Assembly (NCBI GenBank): GCA_029449235.1
Contig: JANATG010000014.1
Span: 1,240,001 to 1,304,000 of the forward strand
DNA length: 64,000 nucleotides
Direction of reading: 5' to 3'
Source: Linnemannia schmuckeri
Taxonomy: Eukaryota > Mortierellomycota > Mortierellomycetes > Mortierellales > Mortierellaceae
Below, piece after piece: positions 1 through 10,930 of this stretch (positions are counted from its first letter, which is position 1; every line of letters starts with the position of its first letter). A program made the position numbers and the translations under genes. A model generated the notes under the pieces. The model saw only the letters and a list, made by a program, of their open reading frames with translations, ran no database searches and had not been told where the DNA came from.

Positions 1-2
1 TT

Positions 3-1370
3 GCACAGAACATCGACAAACATTTCGTACGCACTGTCTTGCCGGACATTGGTGCACGCATTGACACCACTCCTCAGCTCGCGTTGTGCCTCGGTCTGCT
101 ATCCAAGGATGATAGCACTACCGGCCAACAAGGAGCTCTGCTGCAAGGCGTCCCCATCGATACAGGTTCGCTGCCTTGGATCAAGGCACTGGAGCAGGAC
201 CCGTTTGAGCAGGATCGCACTCGTTGGTTGGGAGTTCGCATGGTGGAAGCATTCATCGGAGACCCCTTCAAGGATTCGACCAAAGTTGCGGAGATAGTCC
301 TAATCGGAGCTGCTTTGGAGCAAGAGCACTACCGCAAGTTACTATCGTCGATCATTACAGAGTTTGGCCAAGCTATCATTCTCGACGTCGACCTGCTTCA
401 GGGTCTCATTCAGCTCGTCCAGTTCGCCTCCCCAGATTTCCTGAATGCCGACGACTTGGTCAAGATTCTCAGCATCATAAGGACTCGCTTGCAGGGCACT
501 CACCAGCAATCAACCGAACACTCTTACTACCTCACTCTGGCCGTCTCCAGGATCCTTGATGTCATGGTGGAGCACAAGGTACAGGACTTGAGGCGTGTCG
601 AGGAACATGAGCCATTGGCTGAGGTTCTTTCTAGTCTCAAGGGCAGCTCGGATCCGTACCTCCTGTACCAAGCCTGCTACGCCTTCCAGGCCCTCCAATA
701 TGTCCCCGACGATGAGATCCCTCTTCAGACAGTGTTAAGGCATTCAACCGGTATTGCTAATGGTCTGGTGCAGATTACGGCGGCATTTAAGTTGGACCTG
801 AGTTCATTCCTCGAGGGCCTCGATAATCTCCAAGAGTCGCTTGGCGGGTCTTTTGAAGTTACTACTACTGTTTACGAGGGAGTTTGCTCACTGATTGAGA
901 GTGGTCAAGGAGTCATGGAGAGCCTGAAGGAAGAATATGGGTCTGGTAAGAAGCGACCCTGGTACGCTGCCATCCGCGCTGCGTATGCGCTTGCCCAAGT
1001 CGGGCGATTGAAGGGTCTTAATGAGTTGATTTATAAGGCTCCCTGCCGCTATGATCCCTTGTTCCAGTGGGGAATCTGCCAACTATTGGGTGAGATCGCA
1101 TTCGACTCCATCTGGGACGTCACTGTTCGTCAGCAAGCTATCTATATACTTGGAGACCTCTACAAGGATGTTGCAGACTGGGGTCAGGATGAGAGCGTCA
1201 AGTCATGGATGCGGAGCATCATCAGCGAGTTCGGAACCATCTCTGACCAGACTGTTAGTGCCAGTGTTAGTTCCTTGCTCGTGAATCTCAATCAGGACCA
1301 TGGTGTCATCTCCAAGATCCGCTACCCCCTGAGGACCCGCCTTCCGATACCGACATCGTGTCCAATCTGA
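3..1370 (+). CDS. NLR-like protein, N-terminal helical part (5' partial, out of frame with the NACHT part)
   Basis: The frame is open from the window edge, so the true start lies outside; the first TTG at 39 is not a start. It encodes about 455 residues of Leu/Ala-rich helical sequence without signal peptide or membrane segments, of the armadillo/HEAT-like kind I recall in front of the NACHT domain in Mortierella-type NACHT-WD40 proteins. It ends with PLRTRLPIPTSCPI and a TGA. The NACHT part begins 20 nt later in a different frame. In the family as I recall it, the RLPIPTS segment runs through a linker directly into the NACHT domain, so this and the next entry are read as one broken gene. Natural inactivation, an assembly indel, or an intron I cannot place are all possible. 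No function can be given to this segment alone. Confidence 0.7.
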   Translation, partial: AQNIDKHFVRTVLPDIGARIDTTPQLALCLGLLSKDDSTTGQQGALLQGVPIDTGSLPWIKALEQDPFEQDRTRWLGVRMVEAFIGDPFKDSTKVAEIVLIGAALEQEHYRKLLSSIITEFGQAIILDVDLLQGLIQLVQFASPDFLNADDLVKILSIIRTRLQGTHQQSTEHSYYLTLAVSRILDVMVEHKVQDLRRVEEHEPLAEVLSSLKGSSDPYLLYQACYAFQALQYVPDDEIPLQTVLRHSTGIANGLVQITAAFKLDLSSFLEGLDNLQESLGGSFEVTTTVYEGVCSLIESGQGVMESLKEEYGSGKKRPWYAAIRAAYALAQVGRLKGLNELIYKAPCRYDPLFQWGICQLLGEIAFDSIWDVTVRQQAIYILGDLYKDVADWGQDESVKSWMRSIISEFGTISDQTVSASVSSLLVNLNQDHGVISKIRYPLRTRLPIPTSCPI

Positions 1371-1389
1371 CGACGATCTCTTCTCCCTC

Positions 1390-4300
1390 ATGAATAAGGT
1401 TCAGGAGTTCTTGGCGAGTGACAAGCAGGTCATGCTGATTCTTGGTGATTCCGATGCCGGCAAATCGACATTTAAGCATCTAGAGTCGGAGCTGCTGCGG
1501 TTCTACAAAAGCGGCGATGCTATCCCTCTATTTATCAGTTTACCTGGCATCGACGAACCGAACAAGGATATGATTGAGAAGCAGCTACGGGCCATCAACT
1601 TTTCCGACGAGCAGATCCACGAACTGAAACTGCACCGCCGCTTAGTTCTCATATGCGACGGCTACGACGAGAGCCAGCAGGTGGTTAATCTCCACAAGAG
1701 CAACATGCTGAATCAGCCCGGACAATGGAACACCAAGATGATCATCAGTTGCAGGACTCAATACCTTGGTCGAGACTACCGCAGCCGCTTCTTACCTCAA
1801 GGAGACAGTCACTACAGCCACCCAAGCGCCCATCTCTTTCAGGAAGCTGTCATCGCTCCCTTCTCTAAGAAGCAGATTGAGGACTATGTCGAGCAATATG
1901 TCCCTTTCGAGCCGCGGACTTGGACCACACAGAGCTACATGGACAAGTTGACTATGGTCCCAAACCTCATGGATCTCGTAAAGAACCCCTTCCTCCTGAC
2001 CCTCGCTTTGGAGGCTCTACCGGATGTCACTAACGGCAAGAAGGACCTGTCGGCCATCAGACTCACCCGCGTGGAGCTCTACGATGTATTTGTGGAACAT
2101 TGGCTGGATGTTAACAAGCGCCGCCTCGAAAGCAACACTCTCACCGCTCAGGAATGCGCCACTTTGGATCAACTCTTGGAGGCAGATTTTGTCTGGAAGG
2201 GTATCGACTTTTCCAAAAGGTTGGCGTCGGCAATCTTTGAAAAGCAGGTTGGCAAACCAGTCGTCAAGTATATCCACCTCCACGACAAGAACTCGTGGCG
2301 GGCCGAGTTCTTTGGTCCTGATCCTGAAGTGCGTCTGCTGCGGGAGTCAATTCCTCTGAACCGGACTGGCAGTTTGTTTCGCTTCTTGCATTGGTCTATG
2401 TTGGAATATTTCTTTTCGCGCCTCGTTTTCGATCCTGTCAGCGGTCATGATGACTACGACGAATTTGCTCCGCAACCGGTGCCTGATTCTTCGAATGGTC
2501 AGCCGCTCGACCCTGATGGCCCCTTGTTCAGGCGCAACCTCCTTAAAGAGCCATTCGTGGTCCAGTTCCTCTCAGAGAGAGTACAGAAACACCCCAACTT
2601 CAAGGCCCAGCTCCTCGCTGTCATCGAGCAGTCCAAGGCCGATACCGTCTCCGCCGCAGCTGTCACTGCCGCGGCCAACTCCATCACTATTCTTGCTAGA
2701 GCCGGCGTCAACTTCAACGGTGCAGATCTACGAGGCATCCGGATTTCAGGAGCAGATCTTTCTGACGGGCAGTTCGACCTTGCCCAATTTCAGGGAGCTG
2801 ACTTGAGAGGAGTCAATCTAGCAAGGACTTGGCAGCGACAGGCGGACTTCAGCGATGCGAAGATGAAGGGCGTTCAGTTCGGCGAATTGCCCTTCTTGCA
2901 GGAACCTCACAAGGTCTGCTCCTGTGCTTACTCTCCAGATGGCAAGATATTGACGGTCGGTCTGCAGGAAGGACAGATCATCACCTACGACACCGCTACG
3001 TGGGAGTGTCTCTATTCACACAAAGAGCACAGTGACCAAGTCAATGGGATCGCCTTTTCACCTGACAGCCAGCGGTTCGTCAGTGGCAGCGACGACAGCA
3101 CAGTGCGAGTGTGGGATAGTTTCAGAGGCGAGGTTTTGTTTGTCATCACATGGTCGCACAGACGCCGGTTCAGGGAGGATTCAATGAAGGCCTTTAAGGT
3201 GAATGCGGTAGCATTTTCACCTTGTGGCAAGCAGTTTGCCGCAGCGGACGGTAAACTCGAGAGCGACGACAATTCGGACGATGGCGCCGCTGTTCGACTC
3301 TGGAGCTCGGACACCGGGGAGAGACTTTTTGGCTTGAAAGGCTTTCAGAGCGATGCTCTTAGTGTCCAGTATTCATCAAACGGTCGACAAGTCGCATCGG
3401 TCGGTGTAGATCATAAATTTCAGTGTTGGAACTCGGAGACAGGAGAGCTCGGTGCCAGTTGGAATGCTCCTTACAGATTTCTGCAGTGTATTGCCTTTTC
3501 TCCAGAAGGACAGTGGATGGCGTCTGGTCATCTTGACGGCGAAGTTCAGCTTTGGACCGCCTCATTAGATTCCTGGGAGGCTAGCTCCACACTACTCGGT
3601 CACATAGACCGAGTTACTGGCGTTGCATTCTCGCCAAACAGCCAATTCTTAGCCTCGTCCAGTTGGGATCACACCGTGAGACTATGGGACGTTTCGGTAG
3701 GCTCCCTCAACCACGTCTTCATTGGTCACGCTGACCGTGTTGATGGCGTTTCCTTCTCCTCGGATGGTCGATATATGGCTTCCGAAGACGATAAAGGCGT
3801 TGTGAGGCTGTGGAAGGTGAACGCGAGTGTTTCGAATTCCGATATTCGACAACACGTTGAACCCATCTATTTCGTGGCCTATTCTTCAGATGGTCGCACG
3901 TTAATCAATTCCACCAATGATGGATCCGTTCTACCCCTGGATTCCCTTACCGGCAGAGCTGGACCCACCTTCTTTGAAACCTTCATACAGGTCTTTTCGG
4001 TGACGATCTCACCAGACAAGCGCCAACTGGCAATGGGCGACAGGAATGGAAAGATTTACCTGTGGAATTCTCAAACAGGCGCAGCCGAGGGCATCTTGCA
4101 CGGTGATGGTGGTGAAAAATGGGTGAGAGCCGTGGCTTATTCGCCTTGTGGTCTTTGGCTCGCTTCTATTGGCTCCCGCCCTGTTGTGCGACTATGGAAC
4201 CGACAGGTACCCGAGACCGAAAGTATCCTCGCTGACTATTGTAATAAGCGTTATGCGCTTTCTTATAACCTCTCATTCTCGTCCACTGGCCACGAGCTTG

Positions 4301-4890
4301 CTGTCGGTCTTAGGTTTGCTGAGGTCGGTCTTTTCGATACTCGTACGAGGCGTCTTTTGCGGACGATCACATCTTCGTATGAATCGCTCTCTTGGCAGAT
4401 GTGCTTCTCGCCTAGCGACCAACTGCTTTTGGTGTATCCACTCAAGGAATCCACTGTCTTGTGGGATCTCCTGGCCGGGAAACAGATTGCTGAAGTTCCA
4501 GGGTGCGACAACAAGGTCAGTTGTGTCGCCTTCTCGCCATGTGGCAACCGGATGGCTTCAGCCAGCTGGAACAAGCGAGTTCGAATTTGGCGCCGACAGG
4601 ATCCAGACGATCCGAAGAGTTGGTCCCACATTACTGAGATCTGTGGATTCCTTGATGCGGTATCTGGAGTTGCCTGGAGCCCAGTGGCTCCTATGGAGCT
4701 TGTCACTCGCTGCCGCGATGGGTCAGTTCAGGTCTGGCGAATTGTGACAGGCAAGGAGGGGAGTGTCTCTGCCGGTTTAATTTGGACAACTGATCCTGGA
4801 CGATTGTTTTCCTGGGATTTGGCGTTCAAGGATGCCAATGGACTTGATCCGATCTACCAAAAGCTGTTGGTCCAGCGAGGTACTGTTTGA
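1390..4890 (+). CDS. NACHT NTPase with pentapeptide repeats and WD40 propellers (NLR-like)
   Basis: This 1166-residue frame has STAND/NLR architecture. The Walker A loop GDSDAGKST is at residues 19-27 and a Walker B-like LICDGYDE at about 87-94. Pentapeptide repeats (FNGADLRG, ISGADLSD, FQGADLRG) lie at about 438-495. From about 505 to the end there are 13-14 WD40 repeats, with closing motifs such as VRVWDS, VRLWDV, YLWNS and VRIWRR, enough for two seven-bladed propellers. STAND proteins are ATP/GTP-driven signalling switches, and in fungi many act in self/non-self recognition. That role is inferred here. The ATG at 1390 is only the first Met after the break: the same frame is open from 1333 and reads SDDDLFSL just upstream. 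The fourth P-loop residue is Asp instead of the Gly I would expect, which still fits GxxxxGK[ST]. A poly(A) hexamer AATAAA is at 4960-4965. Confidence 0.85.
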   Translation: MNKVQEFLASDKQVMLILGDSDAGKSTFKHLESELLRFYKSGDAIPLFISLPGIDEPNKDMIEKQLRAINFSDEQIHELKLHRRLVLICDGYDESQQVVNLHKSNMLNQPGQWNTKMIISCRTQYLGRDYRSRFLPQGDSHYSHPSAHLFQEAVIAPFSKKQIEDYVEQYVPFEPRTWTTQSYMDKLTMVPNLMDLVKNPFLLTLALEALPDVTNGKKDLSAIRLTRVELYDVFVEHWLDVNKRRLESNTLTAQECATLDQLLEADFVWKGIDFSKRLASAIFEKQVGKPVVKYIHLHDKNSWRAEFFGPDPEVRLLRESIPLNRTGSLFRFLHWSMLEYFFSRLVFDPVSGHDDYDEFAPQPVPDSSNGQPLDPDGPLFRRNLLKEPFVVQFLSERVQKHPNFKAQLLAVIEQSKADTVSAAAVTAAANSITILARAGVNFNGADLRGIRISGADLSDGQFDLAQFQGADLRGVNLARTWQRQADFSDAKMKGVQFGELPFLQEPHKVCSCAYSPDGKILTVGLQEGQIITYDTATWECLYSHKEHSDQVNGIAFSPDSQRFVSGSDDSTVRVWDSFRGEVLFVITWSHRRRFREDSMKAFKVNAVAFSPCGKQFAAADGKLESDDNSDDGAAVRLWSSDTGERLFGLKGFQSDALSVQYSSNGRQVASVGVDHKFQCWNSETGELGASWNAPYRFLQCIAFSPEGQWMASGHLDGEVQLWTASLDSWEASSTLLGHIDRVTGVAFSPNSQFLASSSWDHTVRLWDVSVGSLNHVFIGHADRVDGVSFSSDGRYMASEDDKGVVRLWKVNASVSNSDIRQHVEPIYFVAYSSDGRTLINSTNDGSVLPLDSLTGRAGPTFFETFIQVFSVTISPDKRQLAMGDRNGKIYLWNSQTGAAEGILHGDGGEKWVRAVAYSPCGLWLASIGSRPVVRLWNRQVPETESILADYCNKRYALSYNLSFSSTGHELAVGLRFAEVGLFDTRTRRLLRTITSSYESLSWQMCFSPSDQLLLVYPLKESTVLWDLLAGKQIAEVPGCDNKVSCVAFSPCGNRMASASWNKRVRIWRRQDPDDPKSWSHITEICGFLDAVSGVAWSPVAPMELVTRCRDGSVQVWRIVTGKEGSVSAGLIWTTDPGRLFSWDLAFKDANGLDPIYQKLLVQRGTV

Positions 4891-6012
4891 CAAGTTTGAG
4901 TTCTAAGCTTGTGCAAAGTTCTTTTTTCTTTTTATTTTTTGTTGTTGGCATGTTATTTGAATAAAAAAAATATCGTGTCAGATTTCTCTCTTGCTTTATT
5001 CAAGACTAACAAGTATGAATTTCTGAGATGAGGAGTAAGCTTCGCTATTTCCTTTCTCTTTATTCTTTTAAACCGAAAAAGAGCTTGGAGGGTTCCAGGG
5101 AAAGGCAATGGTGTCCTTCAAGTCGATAGAGGAATTGATAATGTGAAGCTTCTCAATGACCCTCGCAGGTTGTCAAGATCATCTGTATAGCCGCACTGAT
5201 GATCATCGGCAAGTATAGGTCGATTTATTGAAGTGAACCAGAGTATCGTAAAAGAGTTTGTCCTGCCACAACGCCATCCACGAAGTGATATCCTTCTCCG
5301 GTAGAAACCCAGTATCTCTGAACGATTCTCTGGCAATGTTTTCATGATCCCCAACGGCCAAACTTGTCGATTTGCGGGCAACATGAAGTAGATGGAAGAC
5401 GAAATAAATGATTTGAGAAATAAAGGAATGCAAGACTAACAGGGGAGAACAGGAATGAAAGGCGCACTGCAATAAAAGGAGGTCGGTGAGTGAAGAGTCA
5501 AACCTGAAGAGTCAAAAGTCAAGAGTAAAGAAGAAAAGTTCTTTACTTCTGCTACCAACGCAGCCGACTTTTAAACACGAAGCAAGTGGTCATTTGGCTT
5601 TGATGTGAATGGATTGCAAGGTGGTTAAGCCAAGGCATCAAGATTGGACGATCAAAGAGCAAAAAATGACACATAGATATGGGTGTGAACGATTATTTTA
5701 TTCCTGAGGAGACTATGATAACGAAAGAAAAAAACAAAGAATAAAAAACAATAAAAAAGACAAATAATATCTAGTACAGCTGGGATGTGGACGATGCAGG
5801 GAAAGGAATATGTTATGTACAGGATGATCGCCAGGTAGCAAGGGGGGTTCACACCAGAGGCAAAGGCAAAAGGCAGCAAGGAAGGTTGAATGGTGTTCCT
5901 GATATCGCGTACTTGTCGTTAGCTGTGGGTGAGTTGGTCATTAATGTGGTGTTCGACTTGTGTTGTGGTCATGACGATAGGAGTGTGTGTCAAGGTGCTT
6001 CCTTGTGCCTTT
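4891..6012. other. Intergenic region between convergent NLR and bZIP genes
   Basis: This region holds the 3' end of the NLR gene (AATAAA at 4960-4965), a coding-like remnant on the minus strand (separate entry), and the 3' end of the bZIP gene, with minus-strand AATAAA read from TTTATT at 5697-5702. The stretch 5470-5690 has short direct repeats of GAAGAGTCAA. Otherwise it is AT-rich with nothing recognisable. Confidence 0.6.
5068..5472 (-). pseudogene. Unrecognised coding-like remnant or short spliced gene
   Basis: Two minus-strand stretches look like protein and not like the surrounding low-complexity sequence. One covers about 5203-5395 and includes ARKSTSLAVGDHENIARES and TSWMALWQDKLFYDTLVHF. 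The other covers 5068-5172 and includes VIEKLHIINSSIDLKDTIAF, ending in TAA followed at once by a minus-strand AATAAA (about 5059-5064). Stop codons separate them in every frame, so they are either exons joined by an intron whose sites I cannot fix or a decayed gene. I do not recognise the family. Confidence 0.3.
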
Positions 6013-8344
6013 TTATGCCATAACCTCGACGGGCTGTTCAGCCTCCTTCAAGAGGGCCTCGCGTTCCTCCTGCTCACGCTTCTCCTGGGCAACAGAATCG
6101 GGGCATCGCATCCAGGTGGGGATGCGAGATCGGATCCAGAGACAGAAGGGGCTCCTGGTCTCGACCGTCTTGCCCTTGACACCCTCCTCCATCTTTCTGA
6201 CTGTCTCATCGACATCGGCCGAGGTCGAGTATGCTGTCAAGGGGCAGATACCGTTCTTCAATAACTCGCAGACACGCTGACGATTGTTGTAAAACGAGGG
6301 CCAGCACTTGCGGATCCAGGCCTCGCGCCATTCTGCAAACTTACAAGGGGTGGCACGTTTCTCCTGTTCTTCTTGAACTTGTCCCATCTGCGATCGGAGA
6401 GTGCCGTCCATGGTCTGGTAGACATTGACGATCTGAGTCTTGGACAAGGTCGCGGCCTCGAACAAGGAGCGGGTCAAGTGAAGCATCATCATGTAGACCA
6501 TTGTCTGCAAGAACATGGTGTCCTGGCTGGCCCTGATCCAGGTGGTCGACAAGGCATCCTCCTTGGGCATGACAATGTAGGTCTGGGCGAGCTTCTGCTC
6601 GTGGTAGGCCTTGAGCTCGGTACGCATCTGCTCGTCGACTTCGGCCTCGTGCTTGGCAGCCTCGTAACGGGCTAACAGGGCATGGACAGTCGACTTGGCC
6701 TCGGCCTCCTTGGGGTCCAGGTCAGGGTTGACAATCAATTCGGCACGATTGACGCTCAGGTTCAAGTCCCAGTTGGTGTCAAAGGGAACGAAGGGCTGCA
6801 TCGATCCCTGGGGCAACGACAAGATGGAGGGCTGCTGCTGCTGCTGGTTGGCGGTGAGGGCGTTGTTAAGGATGGTCATGTTGTTGTTGTTGATGCTGTT
6901 CATCAACTCCTTTTGCTGCAGTTCCTGAGTCGAGAGAATCGATGATGACGAAGACGAGGCAAGGGTATTGAGGGATGAGGTCGTGGGGAAGGACTCGGTG
7001 TTGGGGTTCAAGAGACTGGCGAGCAAGTTGGCATGCTCGCGGGACATGCGGCCGTCATTGAAGAGGGTCTGAGAGAGGCGAGCGGTCTCGAGTTCCTGGC
7101 GCAAGAACTGGCAGTTGAGCTCGGACTGGGCCAACTTCTTTTGCAATTCAGCGGCCTCGCGACGAGCCTCCTTGACTTGAGTTTCGAGCGTGCCAATGTA
7201 TTCTGTTTGGTACAGTGGAGAAAGAGGTATATGCGTTAGACAACCAACATCATCATCATACATATAATAAAAGAAGCGGCGTGCGGGCTGCATGAAAAAA
7301 ATCAAACTGCGTCCGTGGTTGTCCGCAAGTGGACACAGTGCGGGCAGATGAGATGGAGGGGGATTGAGTACCTTTTCTGCGGACACGGAAATTGCGGGCA
7401 GACAGCTTGTTGCGGAGCTGGCGACGCTCCTTGCTGGTCATCTTCTTGAGCTCGCTGGGGCTGGGCTTCAGAGGATCAGAATCCTTGGCGCCTTGGCTGG
7501 GCGATTCACCGTCATCAGAGTCGCTGTCCATGGCCATGTCGTCCTTTATGGGAGGAGAAGGGTAGACGATATCGTGCTCAGCCTTGATGGTAGGTGAGTT
7601 GGAGGATGCGCTCGAAGCAGGGGACGAAGGCGAGGCTGTGGTGCGGTGGTTGTCCTCTTGACCGCTCGAAGCGGTGGTAGCCGAGGCAGTGTTCAAGTTC
7701 AATGCGGCAGCTGTCTGGCCAGGGAAGAGAGTCGACGACAGGAGCTGCTGTTGCTGTTGATGATGGATTTGCTGTAGCTGTTGGAGCTGTTGGAAGCGTT
7801 GCATCCAGTAGTTCATCTGGTCGGTAGAGGTGGATGAAGCGGTGATGGCATCGATAGCCGAAGAGGATTGAGGCAGGTTCATGTGGCTGCTGTTGCTATC
7901 GACAGTCAACTGGTTGGGCATGCTTGGGGGCATATCGGGCGAGATTTGACGGTAAGAAAAAGAGGTCGAGGGCAAGAGAGTAGGTTGTTGCTGGAAGAAC
8001 TGAATCTGTGCCAATTGCTCTTGCTCTTGCTGTTGCTCTTGCTGAGCCTGTTGTTGGTATGGAGGTGGGGGAGGAGAGTTGTAGGAGTGGGAAAGGGTTT
8101 CTGGGGAAGAAGAGAAGTCATAGGTGGATGTGGAGGGGGAGGAGGTGGCCAAGGTGGAAGAGGAAGGGGACGAGAGCGAAGAGGAGGAAGATGAAGGGGA
8201 GGAGGAATTGTTGTCGGTTGGAAAGAGTGTTTGGGTGAAGGGGTCGGATACGTCTGGGTCGAGCTCAGCCTTGAAGAGGTACTGGAAGAGTTCCGAGTTT
8301 GACATATCCTCCACGTTTGCGTCGGGGACGTTGTCAAAGTTCAT
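6013..8344 (-). CDS. bZIP transcription factor
   Basis: Two exons, 8344-7372 and 7202-6013, join through a 169-nt GT-AG intron to give 720 residues. ATG at 8344 is the first Met of the long frame and follows a CT-rich leader. The N-terminal 290 residues are acidic and then Ser/Pro/Gln-rich, as in activation domains, and include a QQ-rich stretch. The basic region is NKLSARNFRVRRKEYI (around residues 308-328) and matches the bZIP pattern N-x3-A-x3-R. It runs into a coiled coil beginning IGTLETQVKEA. The intron falls inside the basic region, one base after the RRK codons, so splicing is needed to make the DNA-binding domain. The C-terminal 200 residues are helical with no named domain. The protein should be nuclear and bind DNA as a dimer; target site and physiological role are unknown. 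The NKLSARNFR signature is a fungal bZIP subtype that I do not assign to a named orthologue. Confidence 0.9.
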
Positions 8345-8520
8345 CTTTGTTCTTGTTGTAGTGAAGTAGTAGTGGTAGTGTCAATGTTGTTGAATGAAGG
8401 GATGAAGGAAAGAGAAAGAGTATGAGGGACAGATGTGATTAAGTAAACGGGGGTGAAAGAGGAAGAAGGTTGAAAGCGAAAGTGAATGAGAGTGAGAGGG
8501 AAGAAGAGGAGGCTGTGGGG

Positions 8521-8539
8521 AGAGAGAGAGAGAGAGAGA

Positions 8540-8584
<45 letters not shown>
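8521..8584. repeat. (GA)n microsatellite in the bZIP upstream region
   Basis: An almost perfect AG dinucleotide run of about 64 nt has a single TG interruption near 8545. It reads as (CT)n on the bZIP sense strand, within 250 nt of that gene's start. Confidence 0.95.
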
Positions 8585-8590
<6 letters not shown>

Positions 8591-8704
8591 GGAAGGAAGG
8601 GAAGGAACGAGAGAATGAAGAGAGAAACAAAGCAAGAATTTGTTTGTTGGTGGAAGGAGGGTTGTTGCTTGTTGTTCAAAAGAGATAAGGAACGAAGAAT
8701 GAAG

Positions 8705-8752
8705 TGAAGAAGAAAGAAGAAAAAAGAAAGAAGAAAGAAGAAAGAAGAAAGT
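8705..8752. repeat. (AGAA)n-type purine repeat
   Basis: An imperfect GAAGAAA/AGAA tandem purine tract upstream of the bZIP gene. It is simple sequence with no other content. Confidence 0.85.
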
Positions 8753-8862
8753 AAAAGGAGAAAACGATTAAAAACAAGTAAAGATGTAAAGAAGGGTGGG
8801 TGGCTGCTGTTGTAAGTGCAACAAAAGTCGACAAAAGAAAAAAGAAAAAAGAAAAAAAGTCT

Positions 8863-8897
8863 CCTTGGCCCTTAGCCCTTGGCCCTTGGCCCTTGGC
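8863..8897. repeat. Five-unit 7-bp minisatellite, CCTTGGC
   Basis: Five head-to-tail copies of CCTTGGC, the second carrying one change (CCTTAGC). It is GC-rich within AT-rich surroundings. Confidence 0.95.
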
Positions 8898-10930
8898 GCT
8901 CAACTCCACCTCCACTTTCACTTTCAGTTCCACCTCCCCACACCTTTTGACAAAGTGGCTCTCAATGATACATGTTTTTGGTGCTAGTTAGTATGTACCA
9001 TGGGATGAACAACCAATTGCAGCCTGATGAGCAGAGAACAACAATGCCGTCCTTCCATCATCATACAGAGGATGTGCCGTGGTTCATTTGTTCAGCCTTC
9101 TTCCTTCCAAGCTATCTTTTCATAAACAAACAACATCAAACAGCATGTTGGGGATAGTAATCATCATCACTCTAGGCGGAAGGTCTCCCATTTGTCCAGT
9201 CCCAGTCATTTCGTCTAATTAAAGCTCGCTATAAGCCCTGAGAAAAAAAAGAAAGAAAAGAAAATCAGGTTGACAGCGTAAAAGCACCAATTCGGGACAA
9301 CAAAAGAGCCCTTTTCAATTCTCCATATGTTTTTGATGTCTTCGATCAGTTCATTTGTAATCGAGTGACGCGTCCCCTTCTTACGCCCGGCCCATCGATT
9401 TGCCGCTCGCTCTGTCATTCGTCCTTTTTAGTCTTTACACGCCCGCCGTACATAAAAAGAATTAACCTCTTTCTCTTCCTCACCCCTTCTTTTTTTCTTG
9501 TTCTTTTTCCCTTTCCTTTTCCCCCCATTGGATGACCCCCTGCCTGTATGTGCTTTGCCCAGAAATGTCGATACCGACTGGCCTTGGCACAACAAATACA
9601 CACTCATACATACATACATACATAGCACTCCTGCTCCTTCTCTCTCTTTTCTTGTAATACGTTGTCATTGCTGTGCAAATGGGAAGCTTTTCTCTTGGCT
9701 GGTTTCGGCGGCAAAGAGAAAAAAAAAAAAAAAAAAAAAAAAAAAGCAAAAGCAAAAGCAAAGGCAAAAGCAAAAGAGCGAGTGTGACAGATGAGACTGG
9801 AGATGCATCAGGGTATCATGTAATGTGTGTACAAGAATAAAGAATTGATGAACAATCTTCTATATAAAGAGCTTTTTCAGCCGTTGAGGGTAAGTGTTAC
9901 AATTGGTGGCGGCGAAGGGACTGATCTTTGGAGAAGGAAGATAATGGAGTGTGAGTTGAGTAGCTCTGCTATTCTGCAGGATGTATCCTGTAAACTGTTG
10001 AATGAAGAGAGGGAAGGAAGATGGCACAGAAGAAGAAAGTTGATGATCGATTATATTGTTGTTGTTGTTTTTGCTGTTTGTTTGGTGGTGACAGTGCTTG
10101 GCTCTTTCTTTTGTGTTCGTTGTGAATAGCTTATTGGATTTAAGCATACCATATGCACCATGTCAATGCATCAACATACATCAACGATCAATCATGAACT
10201 GAGAAACAAATACAAATCAACAAACATAACAACAAAAAGTTGCACCTACAGCCATCAGCTATGTCCATAAGCAAAGCCCTGTTCTTCTGCTGTGCTTTCA
10301 AGCAGCAGCGTTTTATTTTTCTTGATGATACTCCCTAACCCCTATTTCACACTTGTTTGTCAAGAAAGAAAGGGAAGTTGTGATCAAGCCTTTTCTTTTC
10401 ATCAATTGCTTTTATATCCAAGGTTTCGCCCCTTCATTTTTTTTTTTTTTTTTCTTGTTGGGGCCATGTGCGTTGTTGTTTTATTACAACTGAAGCTCTT
10501 GCTCCGATCACACGTACAAACTTGCTGCTTTTAATTCTACGTGTCAGGAACAGATTTTTTCATACACTCGCACACGCCGCACACACCGCACACGCCGCAC
10601 ACATACACGAGGACCCACCACGCTCTTCCACGCGGAAGATCGAGGAAGACAAAAAAGACCAGCCAACCATAATGGACACATACACCATCTCAAATCTCAC
10701 ATACTCCACTCAACTCTACTCCACATGGCTCAGATTGCTATGGTTTTTTTTCATTTTTTTTTTGACCGCCGCCGCTTTTTCACTCACGCCACTCTCGCCA
10801 CCCTTTGCTTCTTTGCTCCACCATTGGTTCACTACCTTCACTCCTCCTTGCTCACCCATCATCATAAAGATATCTATCTATCTCTCTACAGCTCTTGCTT
10901 AACGATCCAAATGCATCTAGAAAAAACAGA

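Noticed and set aside
8341..8679. Several overlapping Ser/Leu-rich frames upstream of the bZIP gene
   Set aside because: All are readings of the (GA)n/(CT)n microsatellite in different phases.
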